A DNA stretch of 64,000 nt, from assembly GCA_017607445.1 (NCBI GenBank), contig JAEVHH010000001.1, forward strand, positions 4,216,001 to 4,280,000, in the 5' to 3' direction. Below, piece by piece: positions 47,284 to 58,857 of this stretch; the first letter of the stretch is position 1, and every line of letters starts with the position of its first letter. The DNA comes from Histoplasma ohiense. Taxonomy: Eukaryota; Ascomycota; Eurotiomycetes; Onygenales; Ajellomycetaceae. The position numbers were made by a program, and so were the translations under genes. The notes beneath the pieces are model-generated. The model worked only from the letters and a program-made list of their open reading frames with translations, was not told the DNA's origin and did not search any database.

Positions 47284-48594
47284 AATGGGGTTGCTTATTT
47301 GTATGACATTTTCGTTTATCTACTTCACGATTGATGAATATATATATATGCTGTTAATTGACTAATGTGATGCCCGGAAATCATAGCACATTTGTATGAT
47401 CTTAAATCAGTGTCAACTGTCTGGGAACAGTTGTATCGTCCTTAGTTTCTTTGGGCCTACGAACAACTCCATATCCGTGGCTGCTGGCACCAAAGCTGAA
47501 GTTCAACACATCGCGCCAGCATAATGTACACCCGGTATCAGATGGAGCTTATGCAAGGGATCGTGCAGGAACGCGAAACCTCGTGGCGAAGACCCAACAA
47601 CACATAAGATTCAACCCATGCCATGGCCGTCCCAAAAGCTCATTCAAAATATTGCAGGACTCATTTTTATCAAAAAATATCTCATATCGTGGTCCCTTTG
47701 GTCCCGTCGTTCGCCCGCCTGGCCCCTCCGTATCTGTCGAAAACCTGCCCAAAACCAATTATTGACAAGTTGTTAATTGTGCACATCAGTATTAACCCGA
47801 GCAATATTCCTGTGCGGCGAATCTGCCATCTGATTTCACGATTCTCCATTTTTGTCTCTACAATCCTTCTTCGCCCTTCTCCTCAAGAGTCCATGTCAAA
47901 GGCACCGAGTCTGCCGACAGAACCTGCCATATTTGCGGGATGCTGACCAGTCAAACCCGGTATTGCGCAAGTTTGAGGAATGGGTCGACAACGTTAGATT
48001 GTGTGCTTAAATCATCTGCCCTCATCCGATCTAGGGAGAGCGAAAGCAATTCCATATGGCTCACCGAAAATCACCTATCAACATAAACCGTAGCTAGGGG
48101 ATGTGTATAAAAATATAACGCCATTCATTCATTCCAACCCCATGTTCGAAGGAAAGAAAGGAAGAAAGGGAAGAAGGGTTTTCAAGAAATTCGGTCATCA
48201 TTTCACCCTCCTGCTCACATAGTCTTCGATTTACATCACACCATACACTAAGGCTTACCCTAGCAAATCTGCGCTAAAAATATGCCGTTCGCAAACACTC
48301 GCTCTGATATATATTTAGGAAGTATCCTTGGGTGGGCAGAAATAATGGGCGCAACACTGCGAGTTTAATGACTGGAAATAAAAAAAGAAAATTGGAACAG
48401 AAAGGGGCGGAGACGCATCTGGGGAATATAGGGGTGTAATTGAGGGGTCCAAGCTGCTCATTTTATCAGATGATGGGAGTAGAGACGAGCCGAAAGAGAG
48501 AAATTAGGGAGAAACAAGGGGGTGGATGGGGAACAAGGCGAAAAGTTGAAGATTGAACGGATACGCTGCCAGAGAAAGTCGAAGCAGATTGATT
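47284..48594. other. Convergent intergenic region
   Basis: Between the oxidoreductase stop and the pinin-like stop (minus). Contains a short TA run at 47338. Overlapping frames on both strands at 47451-47946 show no domain. Nothing else seen. Confidence 0.45.
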
Positions 48595-49869
48595 CTAATA
48601 TATAACAGTATCCTCCTTATCTTCAAGTATGACTTCTCCAGAATCATCTTCAGTTGACTTCTGATGGTGGCTAGCACCAGCTGTGGATGGGTGGTCATTG
48701 TGAGTTTTAGAAGGAGATGTGGAGGTTTCGTTAGTAGCATCAGAAACAGTGGGAGGATCAGATGTAGCCGGGGAAGTAAAGGGAAGGGGAGGTTTGAGGG
48801 ATTCAGTTTCAGTAGTCGTGGTTGGCTCAGCCTTATGCTCATGTTGAGGAGGGTTGTGATTACTATTAGTGTCAGCACCCACCGTATCGAACTTTTGTAC
48901 TGTGTCCTGAGAATCAGAAATTGCGTAAGTCCCTGGAAGGGCGGCTGAGCTTATTTCATCTGCAGCGGTTGCTTGATCATCATCTCGTTCTGGGAGAGGA
49001 CGGGATGGCGATGGTGGATTTTTAGCTTCAAAATCCTCAACCTCCCTTGCAATGGCCACTTTGCAATCTTCGATTTGCTTCTTAATTCTATCTTCCTCCT
49101 CGGGTCGAAGTTCCCACGGCTTATAGTACTAATTGTTAAGTGTCAGCAGAATTTAGGTACACCATGGGTCTGTTTAGATAGCTTTGTATACGTACGAGGA
49201 CCGGTTCGGCTGTTGTTTTGAGGAAATGGGCCATAGCTAGCTGGTTCGAGTGTCGAAGACGCGTCTAAAGAGACCAAAAAAAAAATTAATCTATGTGATA
49301 ATTTAACTCCAACGACTGCCGGGTTAGCTGGAGCTACCAACATACCGATTGCGCATCATAAATTCTCTGTTGCTTCCTCCGCATTGCCAAGAGATCTTCT
49401 TGCTTCCTCCGTGTCAGTTCATTGTATTCTTCCTCTTGCATACGGAGCTTTGCTTGCTGTTTCTTCTCGATATCGGCGCGACGTTTCTGTGCTGCTGTAG
49501 GTGAGCTCTGTGAGAGTGTACCCAGCAGCGCGCCAAACAATCTTTGACCACGCTTGCGCTCCTCTGCTGCACCATTTTTCCATCGGGATTCCCTCTGGTC
49601 TGTGGCATTGTTGATGGTCTTAGATGTCGTGGCTGCGAGGGAGGACGGTTTGTTCTCCCCGGATTCAGGTTGGTTGTTGTTTTCACTCAACCGGCGACGC
49701 TTGCTCTTATTGTCATCAGCCGGGGACTGGCGGCGCTTTAGCCTGCTATCCGGACTTTCTTCCTGTTCGGGAAGTGCAGCGGCCGATGCGATGGTTCTGG
49801 GACAAAAATTACCATGTTAGCTCCCTGGGCCGTGTCGCTGGAGAGAGTTACTTACCCGTCCGCCATCAT
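48595..49869 (-). CDS. Pinin/SDK/memA-domain protein
   Basis: Nuclear protein of the pinin family, associated in animals with the exon junction/ASAP complex and splicing. Four exons: 49856-49869 (14 nt), 49346-49796, 49196-49264 and 48595-49128, giving 355 residues. The N-terminus is low-complexity and basic. The pinin/SDK/memA domain covers about 80-210: RGQRLFGALLGTLSQ, a Lys/Arg/Gln-rich helix with EEEYNELTRRKQEDLLAMRRK, and the conserved ending HFLKTTAEPVLYYKPWEL. The C-terminal ~140 residues are disordered, Thr/Ser/Pro-rich, ending in an acidic patch. Two adjacent Met codons begin exon 1. It is divergent from Rds3, another splicing-linked gene. Confidence 0.85.
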
Positions 49870-50424
49870 TAAGCTGTTCGGTATAATTAGCGGAATGTCG
49901 GATGGATCTCAAATAAAATAGACAGGTTCACTAAGAAAAAAGGACCAAAAGCAATGAAGATTTTGTCTAAACGTGGGCTATGTTATTGATATGCGGATAT
50001 ACCTCACAATGGAGGCCTGGACGGAAACTTTGTGAACCAGAGCTAATCGGGTGTAGCGCATTATACCCTTAAGATTACAAATCTCCTCACAAGCTCTTGA
50101 GGTTCTTTTCTTCAAGAACAACCCCGGATGAATTGTTCTGTTTAATTGTATCTGAAACACAACCCTATCAAATATCTGGTACAGTCTAACCAGCAAATAG
50201 TGTCAAATTGTGTGTTCTGCTGGCTATAAGCAATTTCCATCCAACTACGACGATTCAGAACAAACCCGAGAAGAAAACCACACTCCTCCCAAATCCTGCG
50301 AAGGCACGAGAAGCAGCTGTTTCACGTAATTTTGCAGTAGAAGCCATTCATAATTTGGCACGCCCGCGTCCCCCCGACGAGAGGCCCAGAAAGTCCCACA
50401 TCCTAAACAACCACCACCACAACC
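49870..50424. promoter_or_regulatory. Bidirectional promoter region, pinin-like / Rds3
   Basis: 555 bp between two head-to-head genes both linked to pre-mRNA splicing. The right end (50230-50424) is C/A-rich leader ending in ACAACC before the Rds3 ATG. Shared regulation is inference only. Confidence 0.45.
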
Positions 50425-50757
50425 ATGTCCCGTCACCACCCCGATCTCGTAATGTGCCGCAAGCAGACCGGTATCGCCATCGGCCGCCTCTGCGATAAAT
50501 GTGACGGCAAATGCCCCGTTTGCGACTCCTACGTGCGACCTACCACTCTCGTACGTATTTGCGACGAGTGCTCGTTCGGCAACTATCAAAATAAGTGCAT
50601 CGTGTGTGGTGGCGAAGGCATCAGTGACGCATTTTATTGCTTCGAGTGTACTCGCTTGGAGAAGGATCGCGATGGGTGCCCAAAGATTATCAATTTGGGT
50701 AGCTCTAGGACGGACTTGTTCTTCCAACGGAAACAGCATCGGGCGGGGGTATCTTGA
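50425..50757 (+). CDS. rds3: SF3b subunit Rds3 / PHF5A
   Basis: Small zinc-knot core component of the U2 snRNP SF3b complex, needed for branch-site recognition. Single exon of 110 residues, the conserved family length. The start MSRHHPDLVMCRKQTGIAIG and a dense array of CxxC pairs (CDKC, CPVC, CDEC, CIVC, CFEC) forming the trefoil zinc knot are all present. The conserved C-terminus GCPKIINLGSSRTDLFF is intact. Start and stop are unambiguous. Confidence 0.96.
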   Translation: MSRHHPDLVMCRKQTGIAIGRLCDKCDGKCPVCDSYVRPTTLVRICDECSFGNYQNKCIVCGGEGISDAFYCFECTRLEKDRDGCPKIINLGSSRTDLFFQRKQHRAGVS

Positions 50758-51189
50758 TACGACGTCTCTTTGTCATATGTGCTCGGTTTTGACAGGAAAT
50801 GATGAAACTGGTTATTTCTTGTGGGGAACGGATAGAGTGGTGGTGATGCGCGTGAGAGGCGCAGTAAGGATGGGCATGAAGGGAAAAAAAAAAAAAAAAG
50901 ATGCATAATTAATGCAGTGGCTACGCGTTTTGTTTATAGGTTATAACTCGCCACGGAATTTAGAGCTTGCGATGGCGTTCAGGGTACGGGATTTACAACT
51001 ACCAAAATGGTCTTGAATTTATAGAGAATGCGCAATGGATACGATATATAAGGGAATCTGGAAATCAATGAAGAGCGGAGACATTTTGACCTTAGCCATG
51101 CCCCAGTGATTCTTGAAATTGGAACCATACCTTGGACCAGTAATCAGGCCAGCCTTGGCCAGTCCTGGAAAACGGCAAAACACCATAGC
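50758..51189. other. Convergent intergenic region
   Basis: 3' flanks of Rds3 (+) and twinfilin (-). A 17-nt A tract lies at 50884-50900. No gene. Confidence 0.5.
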
Positions 51190-52559
51190 TCACCGTCCGG
51201 GCCTCTTTGGCCTTGCAAATGCCTTTCGCGCTTCATCTTTTCGTGGATTCACTAGTTCAGCAAGACTTCCAGGCGTGATGTCTGTGGGCTCCGGTGCCTC
51301 AATCTACCCCGCAAAACCTTAGAGTTAGCTACTTGCACATCAAAGGAATACTTTTCTTTCATACGGACTATAGAGCGTCTTAGATACCTTGTGCGCAACT
51401 TCTAGGCCCTGCAAACCGGCAAGTTTCACCACGTCATTCCGCGAGCTGGCATGTAACAGGCGCTCCTTGATTACAGAGCTAGATGGGCAGGTGTATATGA
51501 AGATGACAGCTTTTGGGTCCGGATAGTGATAAAACGTGTACTGGGCCTTCGAATCTGAGATCAAGCTTGCAAGAGAATCAGGCTCGACATCCAACTCGGT
51601 GGAAATTAGAGTGAGAGTCTCGGTTGCCACGTCAATAGTCTAGATATAGTAGCACACGGCACACGTTAGATTAGCATATGATAAACAATTCGCAACTCAT
51701 CATATCTCGACTCCAAGAAGTGGTAAAACCCCCCACGGGCGCAAAGAGAACACACAAACTCACCAGCCGAATAACTGAGCCATTAGCCCGCTCCCGCTGC
51801 AAAGCCTCTTTCACCCCATCTCCAATTCCAATGTGCAGTTCGCTCTCCCCTTCCCCATTCCCACGTCCAATGGTTCCTCCAATCCCCACATCCCTCCTTC
51901 TGGCCATACTCCTCGCTTGCTCCTCCTGCCTCCTAACCTCATTCAACTCCCTCTCCTCCTTCCCCATCAAATCATCCCTCCTACTCTCCGCTTCGCCATC
52001 TTCTGCAGCACCTCCGGTTGCCGCATTTCTATCCGCATTCCTTTCCTTCCAAACCGTAGCATCCAGAACCTCCTCCGCATCCGCCGCAAAGATGGTGCTA
52101 TCGAATTTCTCGCTGCCAAGCTCGCGGACGAGAGTTGCGCGTGTGCTAGCAAATAGAGTCTTTGCACGCACGGGAGATGTCGATGGGATATACGTGACGG
52201 CTATGAGGGTGTTGGAGACGATGGTGCGGCGGAGGATGAGGTAGATTGGGGTTTTGGGTTGGATGTGCGGGGCAAGGAGGGGTAGGGAGTTGAAAAATTT
52301 GGTGTCATCATCGGTAGTGGGGGAAGGGAAAGCGATAGGGTTCAGAGGGACGAGACTCTCGGAGGATATTTTAACGGGGAGACAGAAGTGGGAGGGGGTT
52401 GCGATGAAGGCTTCAAAGGCTTTATGTAGCTCAGGGGAGACTGCGGGGATGAGGGGATAGTCATTGGCCCATCAGCATTTGGGGTTTTTTTTTTTTTCGG
52501 GAGAGTGTGAATAATTAAATGTAGAGGGGAGGATATATACCTGATATTCCGGACTGCAT
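51190..52559 (-). CDS. twf1: Twinfilin (actin-monomer-binding, two ADF-H domains)
   Basis: Cytoplasmic actin regulator that sequesters G-actin and acts with capping protein. Four exons: 52541-52559, 51764-52440, 51388-51639 and 51190-51303, giving 353 residues, typical for twinfilin. The N-terminus MQSGISVSPELHKAF matches the family. The first ADF-H domain covers about 5-140. A long acidic/basic linker (EEQARSMARRRD) follows, then the second ADF-H domain with YTFYHYPDP and IFIYTCPSSS. The last exon adds the IEAPEPTDITP tail ending in basic residues. For exon 3 I used the GTATCT donor at 51387 because only that joins in frame. Confidence 0.88.
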
Positions 52560-53445
52560 GTTTGTAACCGCTTATAATCTCGGAAGGCTGTCTTGTAATT
52601 TGTGTTCGATGTAGTTTTGTTGTACCGGAAGGGATGAAACGAGCTGGTCAACTAAATATTTAAACCCAGCCCCAACTACCTAGTAAATAAATGTATCTAT
52701 CTCTATGCCACGGAACTCGACTTCAATCCTATCCATCCCGAATTTATGTACTGGCATGGTTATTTATTGTTTTGTTGTTTCGAGATATTTCACAATTATA
52801 GATTTCTCTACTGAAATGGCTGGATATGTTCTGCGCTACGAGACCCGTTGCTATATTTTCACAGTGTAGATTTGAACCCTGATGATGTCCTATAGCAATT
52901 TTCCAGCTTCTTTATATGGGCTAAAAATAGCTTGAAACCTATGATAGGCTTGATCCCAGAGAATCGGTAATATGAAAATAACATTTCGAATCTCACAAAT
53001 GTACATACATCGGCCTCGAGAAGTATAAGTTGCGGCCTAAATAAACATGTCACAAGTCTATCAATCCAGGAATGAAACTTGTATAGTTCCAGAAAAAAGC
53101 AAACAGGGAAAGAAAGGGAAAAAAGAGAAACAAGATATAAGAGAAATGGAATCAGGCAGAAAAATAACAATATCGCTAATATCCACAAAATAAATTGGAC
53201 ATCCCAAGCGACAGATGGTAGGTGACACCGAAGGAAACCAACACGCGAGTTTATACACGCAGATAAAAATAAAAAGTCCAACACCCGCAAACGGAAATAA
53301 TGCAGCCAATCACCACATGCTATAGCAAGTCAGGGCCAAAAACGCAACTTCCACCACAGCGACTTGCTGTCAACCTCGGAGTGATATTTCCTCGATTCCC
53401 AGTGCAGAAAACCTACAGGTGACAACAAGTCACAAAGTATTAAAG
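52560..53445. other. Intergenic region between twinfilin and Sfc1
   Basis: Twinfilin promoter on the left, 3' flank of the carrier gene on the right. A minus-strand open frame at 52859-53290 is hydrophobic but has no family signature. No gene supported. Confidence 0.45.
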
Positions 53446-54744
53446 TTACTCATTATACTTATTCCCGCCCACAATTGACCAGCGCGACCGCTCGAGGCGC
53501 TCCTTGATAAACTCGTACACGGTAAAGGTTACCGCCTGGCCCGGTGCCACGCGCATGACACGAGGCGTGATACCCTTATAGAACGCCCTGGCGCCCTCGT
53601 GCTTGAACATCTCGGTCGAAATAGACGTAATGCGTGAAATGGCCGTTTGGCCAGGCTCAGCTGGGGTTTTCTGCAGACGGGTTTTTATCGTATCAATGGG
53701 CGCGTTCGAGAAGGGACCCATAGCTCCGGAAATCAATCCAATAACCATAGTCTGGTAACTGGGGAGCTCCTTTTCTGAATATTGGGGCTGCCATCTTTGA
53801 AGGAGCGCCTTCAGTTCGGAGTATGCAGTGAAGTTGGCGGCTTGGTTGGTGCCCTGTCGGAGGGCCGTGAGGGAGACGCCGCGGTAGAGAGCGCCGAAAC
53901 CCTCTTCCCTGACAACGGTGAGGAGAGCGTGTGGCGCACTGCGGTATTTGGGGGTGTCGAGAGGATCAGCTAGGCTGTGTTGTTGTGCCTGGAGACGAAT
54001 CTTGATCACTTCCATGGGCGTGACGACTGCGACAGCTTCTGTGACCCCAGCGGCAAGACCAGCTAAACTCAGAGATAAATTGTAAGCGATGCTGAACTTG
54101 GCAACGCAGAAATCTTCATATCAAACGCTCCTCTTGATCTAACGTACCAAGCATATTCGCGGAGCCAGAAAGCTTCCCAGTTTCTTTATTAGTGAGCGCT
54201 TGTTTATACCACCCATACGATGTGAATCGAATGGCCATCTTCGGTACTATTCCGCTCAAAACAGCACCGAGACCCTTGTATAAGCCGAGAGCTGTCTCCC
54301 TCCTTACGATTTCCCGCCCAGTCGCAATGAATCCACGGGCTTTTACCTGCACCCGTACTCCGTCAGTCTCAAAACCGCACTTGTGGTTTTCAGTATCGAA
54401 GAACTCACCCCTGGTGCCCGCGCTCTTTTTGACAGTTGCATTCGGACCTTAACAGTATCTAAACCATAAGAAAATTGAGCCCGTGCCCAGCACACCCTCT
54501 ATTTTGGAGCTTTGACTCGGACCAAAAAAAAAAAAAAAAAAGAAAAGGGGAAAATCTCGTACCTAGAGGATGACACACGAGCGCTTCCATCATTCCAGCC
54601 GTACCACCCGCTATACTCTCAGTCAGTCACAGCAGCGCCCCAGGCTAGCATTTGGATAGAGGGGTTATCAAACTAACCAATTAAATTGGTGGCCACCGAG
54701 GTGGGCTTCTTCCCATTTTGACCGTTTGCATTCTTTTCAGACAT
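53446..54744 (-). CDS. sfc1: Mitochondrial succinate/fumarate carrier (Sfc1/Acr1)
   Basis: Inner-membrane carrier of the SLC25 family that exchanges cytosolic succinate for mitochondrial fumarate, linking the glyoxylate cycle to gluconeogenesis. Five exons: 54678-54744, 54563-54610, 54409-54458, 54148-54346 and 53446-54062, giving 326 residues. Three carrier repeats are visible, each with its Px[DE]xx[KR] signature: HPLDTVKVRMQ (split by the second intron), TPMEVIKIRLQ and APIDTIKTRLQ. The C-terminal FTVYEFIKERLE is typical. Assignment to Sfc1 rather than another SLC25 member rests on overall resemblance, including the YRGVSLTALRQGTNQAANF segment. Confidence 0.88.
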
Positions 54745-57012
54745 GTTATTATGATGTGAAGGAGTTTGGAGGGAGAGAAGGAGAAGAGAGGTCAAGCAGG
54801 AATTGGGCCGGTTTCAAAGTCCGCGAACTGTTATCTTCGAACTCTGTCGTTTCTAATCTCAATGTTTAGGCGATACAATTGACAAAAGGGAAAGGAGGGA
54901 AAAACGTAATCCCAGGTGAAAGTCAAAAATGAGAGAAGCCGAGGGGAAGATATTTTTTATTTTTATTTTATTTTGGAATAGGCACAATAAAGATTTTTCA
55001 AGGAACGGGAGTTGTGCGGAAACAAGCACATAAAAATATCGAGGACGGGAATTTTTGGAAACGGAGATCCAATTGATGGGGTCAATAATGATGCAATACA
55101 AGGGTAAGCCCTACTTTTTTTTTTTTCTGTTTCAATACTCCCGAAAGTATCTTGTATAGGGAAAATACATAGTCTTGAACAACCGGGAAGCGAAAGATTT
55201 CGCTGTGAGGGGCCCATGGACGAGCGGAAGGACGGAAGGGCGAAACAGCCCTTATCTTAAACACCCGACAGCAGGGCTACAGACTACTAGTACATACAAG
55301 TACCTGGAGTTTCCTTTCCTTTTTTAAATCAGCTGTCTCCATGAAGTTGTTCCTGCACAGAGGCTGTTGAAAGCCATGGTCGTGGCGATCTCAGGGCTCT
55401 CACTAGTCCCGAGGTCCTGCCGAACTAATAAAAGTCGCAGCTCCCAGGCATTTGAAATGGCGGCGCGAAGCTGGACCTGCATGACCGTTCCCAGATCTCA
55501 CTCACCTGATTCGAATCATTCCAGAAATTTAGGTTAGGGATCAGAAAAGACATGTGAAAGCAAACGCCCCTCAGTAATCCTCCCCCCCCAGAAATGACAT
55601 TTGAAACATTAACCCGTCTTTTAGGATGGTCCATGGATGATACATAAAGAGACGACCAGCTGTTAATTTAGCTACTCGCCCCTCTTTCACATGTCTTCAA
55701 ACAGGCAGTCAACTAAAAACACTAAAACACAAAAAAAGGGAGTCTCCGGGGAAGGATTTCATCAATCCCCAGAACATCGGCTTAGGGTCTTCTCGTCAGC
55801 TGTTTGTCCGATGGGGTTTAGTGCGGGCAGCATGGATTCCTCTTCCTTTTTGCGGGGCATTTGGCTGAAAGCGGGTAATCTCGGAGCGCTCGCGGGAAAC
55901 TCGTGAGCGTGACGTTTTTCGGTTTTCGCGCTAACTACGGAGTACTCCGTACGCCTTTTGCCGAGTCGGATGACTAATCTCAAGGATGCCGAGGTCGGAT
56001 CCCTTGGTTGCCCAATGTTGGCTCAGATATTCATTTTTGAGCCTCTTCAGAAATGCCAGGCGGGTGAAGAGAACTACATTGATATCTTTAGCTACACACG
56101 GATTCACGCTTTTGAATCTGATTAGGAGGTATCCGGGGCTACGACTTGATGGAATGGTGTCTCTCATCAGCGTCTCGGGCTAACTAGATGGAGAGACCAA
56201 CCAATGAAGTCTAGTCTAGCCGTAACTGTGCTGAGACAATCTAATCAGATAATCACCAACGGTCTTCAAATCGCCCACTGACTAGACACACAGGGACAGA
56301 GAAATATTAGTATATCTGAGTGAGTAGGGTGAGGCAAACGAAAAATTATGGCCTACATCCTGTAGCTAGTTGTTTTCAAGCCCTATCCTTACCGTTTTAA
56401 CACATTGTGAATAATGAGCGGCACGGAGAAATGGAGGACAGGAGGGGAGGAAATCATCCTCAACTCGACCCGCCCCGTTTGGCAAAGTGATATAAACAGC
56501 CCTGACCGAATGCTCGTTATTGAAAAATATCAACGCCTTTGCCAAGTCTATGATGATGGGGACCGGAAACCTTAAATTGCTCCCACAGCCTTTCCACTTG
56601 TCTCCATACTAGATTTATGATACTCTCAACTGCTCTCGATAATGCAGGGAACGGATTTGGACGTTAGGGTCAATGCCAAATATCCAGCAACATCTCTCGA
56701 CTTCTGATTGTCCCTCGCTAGTCGCTGCTTAATGCGTGACTGGTCTAAAGCACCCACCTCCCACAAGCTCAAATTCTTGTTTCTATTTTTGTATTTCTCT
56801 TTCCAAGCATCCGACGAGAGAGGAAAGAGCTGTCTACCCTCTCTTCTGCTCCACTTCCTATGGATGTCCCTTCCGTGAGTCCAGTCTGCCGAAAAGGGCG
56901 TATAAAGACACATCGTATCCTCCTGGCAAGAGGTGGTCGTTCTGTGAGAGAAGACAACTTTCTCTATAGAAAGCAGAACGGAGAGGCGTACATATTCTGA
57001 AATAGCCCAGCC
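54745..57012. other. 2.3-kb divergent intergenic region
   Basis: Between the Sfc1 start (minus) and the SBF-like start (plus). Contains a perfect 16-bp palindrome, TACGGAGTACTCCGTA (55936-55951), and T/A tracts near 54958 and 55110. The part before 57012 is C/T-rich, promoter-like for the plus gene. Many overlapping frames on both strands, none with a domain. Confidence 0.5.
55936..55951. repeat. 16-bp perfect palindrome TACGGAGTACTCCGTA
   Basis: Exact inverted repeat in an intergenic region. A copy with one mismatch lies at 42502-42517, also intergenic. It could be a dyad binding site or the end of an old mobile element. Confidence 0.6.
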
Positions 57013-58591
57013 ATGGGACCCCAATCCATTTCTCCTACACCCCCGAGGGAAGCGAAAAACTCCCTTTGTACCACTATTTTCAAATTTGTTCTCCGCCAGT
57101 GGCTCCTGATCGGCTTAAATATTGGCTGTGCCCTCGCATACTACTTTCCGGAGGTGGGCAAGCATGGTGGCATCATTAGATCAGAATATACTATCCTGTA
57201 CGGGGCGGTGGCTCTGATCTTCCTGATAAGCGGTCTCTCCATCCCTAGGGACAAACTGCTCCAGCACATGCTGAATTCCCGCCTGCATCTCAAGACTCAG
57301 GGTATCTCGTTTCTGGTAATCCCGGCCATAATGACCGGACTGGTGCGTTTGGTAGACACCACAGACCATGCGGAAAAGATTGACAGGCACGTGTTGGCCG
57401 GGTATATCATATTGGCATGCCTGCCGACCACAATTGTGTCAAATGTGGTGATGACTCGGGCTGCGGGTGGGGATGAAGCGGCGGCGTTGGTCGAGGTATT
57501 TATTGCGAATATCATTGCTCCGTTCATCGCTCCTGGCTGGGCCGTGACATTAATTCCCGAGTCTCGTGCATTTGGCGTGTGGAAGGAGTCGAATGGTGAT
57601 TTACAAGGGATATATAGGAGTGTGTTTAAGCAGTTAGGGTTGAGTGCTTTTCTGCCGTTGGTCGTTGGCCAGCTTATTCGGTGGAAGTGGGCGGAGAAGA
57701 CGGTCTGGGTGATGAAGACTTTTTATTTGGCGAAGTGGAGCAGTGTATGCTTGATTGTCATTGTTTGGTGGGTTTCCTTCGAATGCCTTCCGACTCTTCG
57801 TGGATCACTACAAGCATTTGAAGGACGGAATGTAACCCTTTAAGCAAACCAAATGTGCCATTTCTAAGGTTTCCTTTGTTCTAATTTTTCTTCTCTACTT
57901 ATTCTCTACTTCTAGGTCCAGCTTCTCGACCAGCTTCGCAACCGGTGCCTTCCAATCGCTGAGCCACAAAACAGTCGCATTCATCACGCTGTTTAACATA
58001 TTATTTTACACCTGCCTCACTGGTCTCAGCCTGGTAATCGCATATCCCCCTTCCGCGGTCATTCCACAAGAAAGGCCCGCAACTGCCAGGCCCTCCGTCA
58101 CAACGGTAATTATATCGAAAAAAGCCAATCTCCATTCGCTCCTGCAAGCATTCCTCGCCCGCCTCATCAAGCGAACCCCGCCGCTCGAAACCATAGCCAT
58201 TTGCTTCTGTGGTCCGGCGAAGACCGCCGGCTTTGGAATCCCCATGGTCTACGCCATGTACCCCACGGTAAATCTGCGTCATGTCGCTAAGTTAACCGTA
58301 CCTGTTATCTTGTATACGTTGGAGCAGATCGTCTGTGCTCATTTTATGGTATATTTCTTTAGGAGGTGGGGGGAAAGGAAGGTGGGGGACTGGAGAGAAA
58401 AGGAGAAAATGGCGCCAGGAGAAGGAGGTGGGCAGGGAGCTGGTTGTGAGCGGGGGGATTTGAGTGTGAGTACCGGTGCGGGTGGAACGAGTGAAGATAT
58501 GCAAGAAACCCTGCATGATTGTGCTGATGTTATTGAGAATGATGTTGAGCGCGGAGAAAAGGTGGTTGGTAAGTTTACTGAGATTGGGTAA
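57013..58591 (+). CDS. SBF-like membrane protein (Rch1-type)
   Basis: Member of the SBF-like (bile-acid/sodium symporter-like) family. The yeast members (Rch1) are plasma-membrane proteins that restrain calcium uptake. Two exons, 57013-57767 and 57916-58591, joined in phase 2 (GTGGGT donor, TAG acceptor), give 476 residues with about ten hydrophobic spans. Conserved features include SGLSIPRDKL, LACLPTTIVSNVVMTRAAGGDEAAA (the family signature in the middle) and, in exon 2, CFCGPAKTAGFGIPMVYAMY. The last ~80 residues are a hydrophilic, Gly/Glu-rich cytosolic tail. The transport substrate is not established. Confidence 0.84.
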
Positions 58592-58857
58592 TATTTGTAA
58601 TTCGCCTATCCGGTCTTCAGCAATTTGGATATCATTATAGAGATTATAGCCTATAACTATACAAAAAAAAATGCAGACCGCGAAAACGGCTATGGGGGGA
58701 TTATGAACCAAAGAAATGCAAAGGAATAGAACAGGTAAATGATGAACAACGAACCCATCTCCTGATATACACCGAACTCAATATGGCCGTACAGGGGGAA
58801 AAATATATATATAGACCTATAAACAAAATACCTATGTACAGTACATCATGCCCTTTG

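Noticed and set aside
47451..47946. Overlapping frames of about 105 codons on both strands
   Set aside because: Neither has splice context, a domain or convincing codon use; treated as 3' flank.
52859..53290. Hydrophobic 143-codon minus-strand frame
   Set aside because: In the 3' flank of the Sfc1 gene, Phe/Leu-rich by composition, no membrane-protein family signature.
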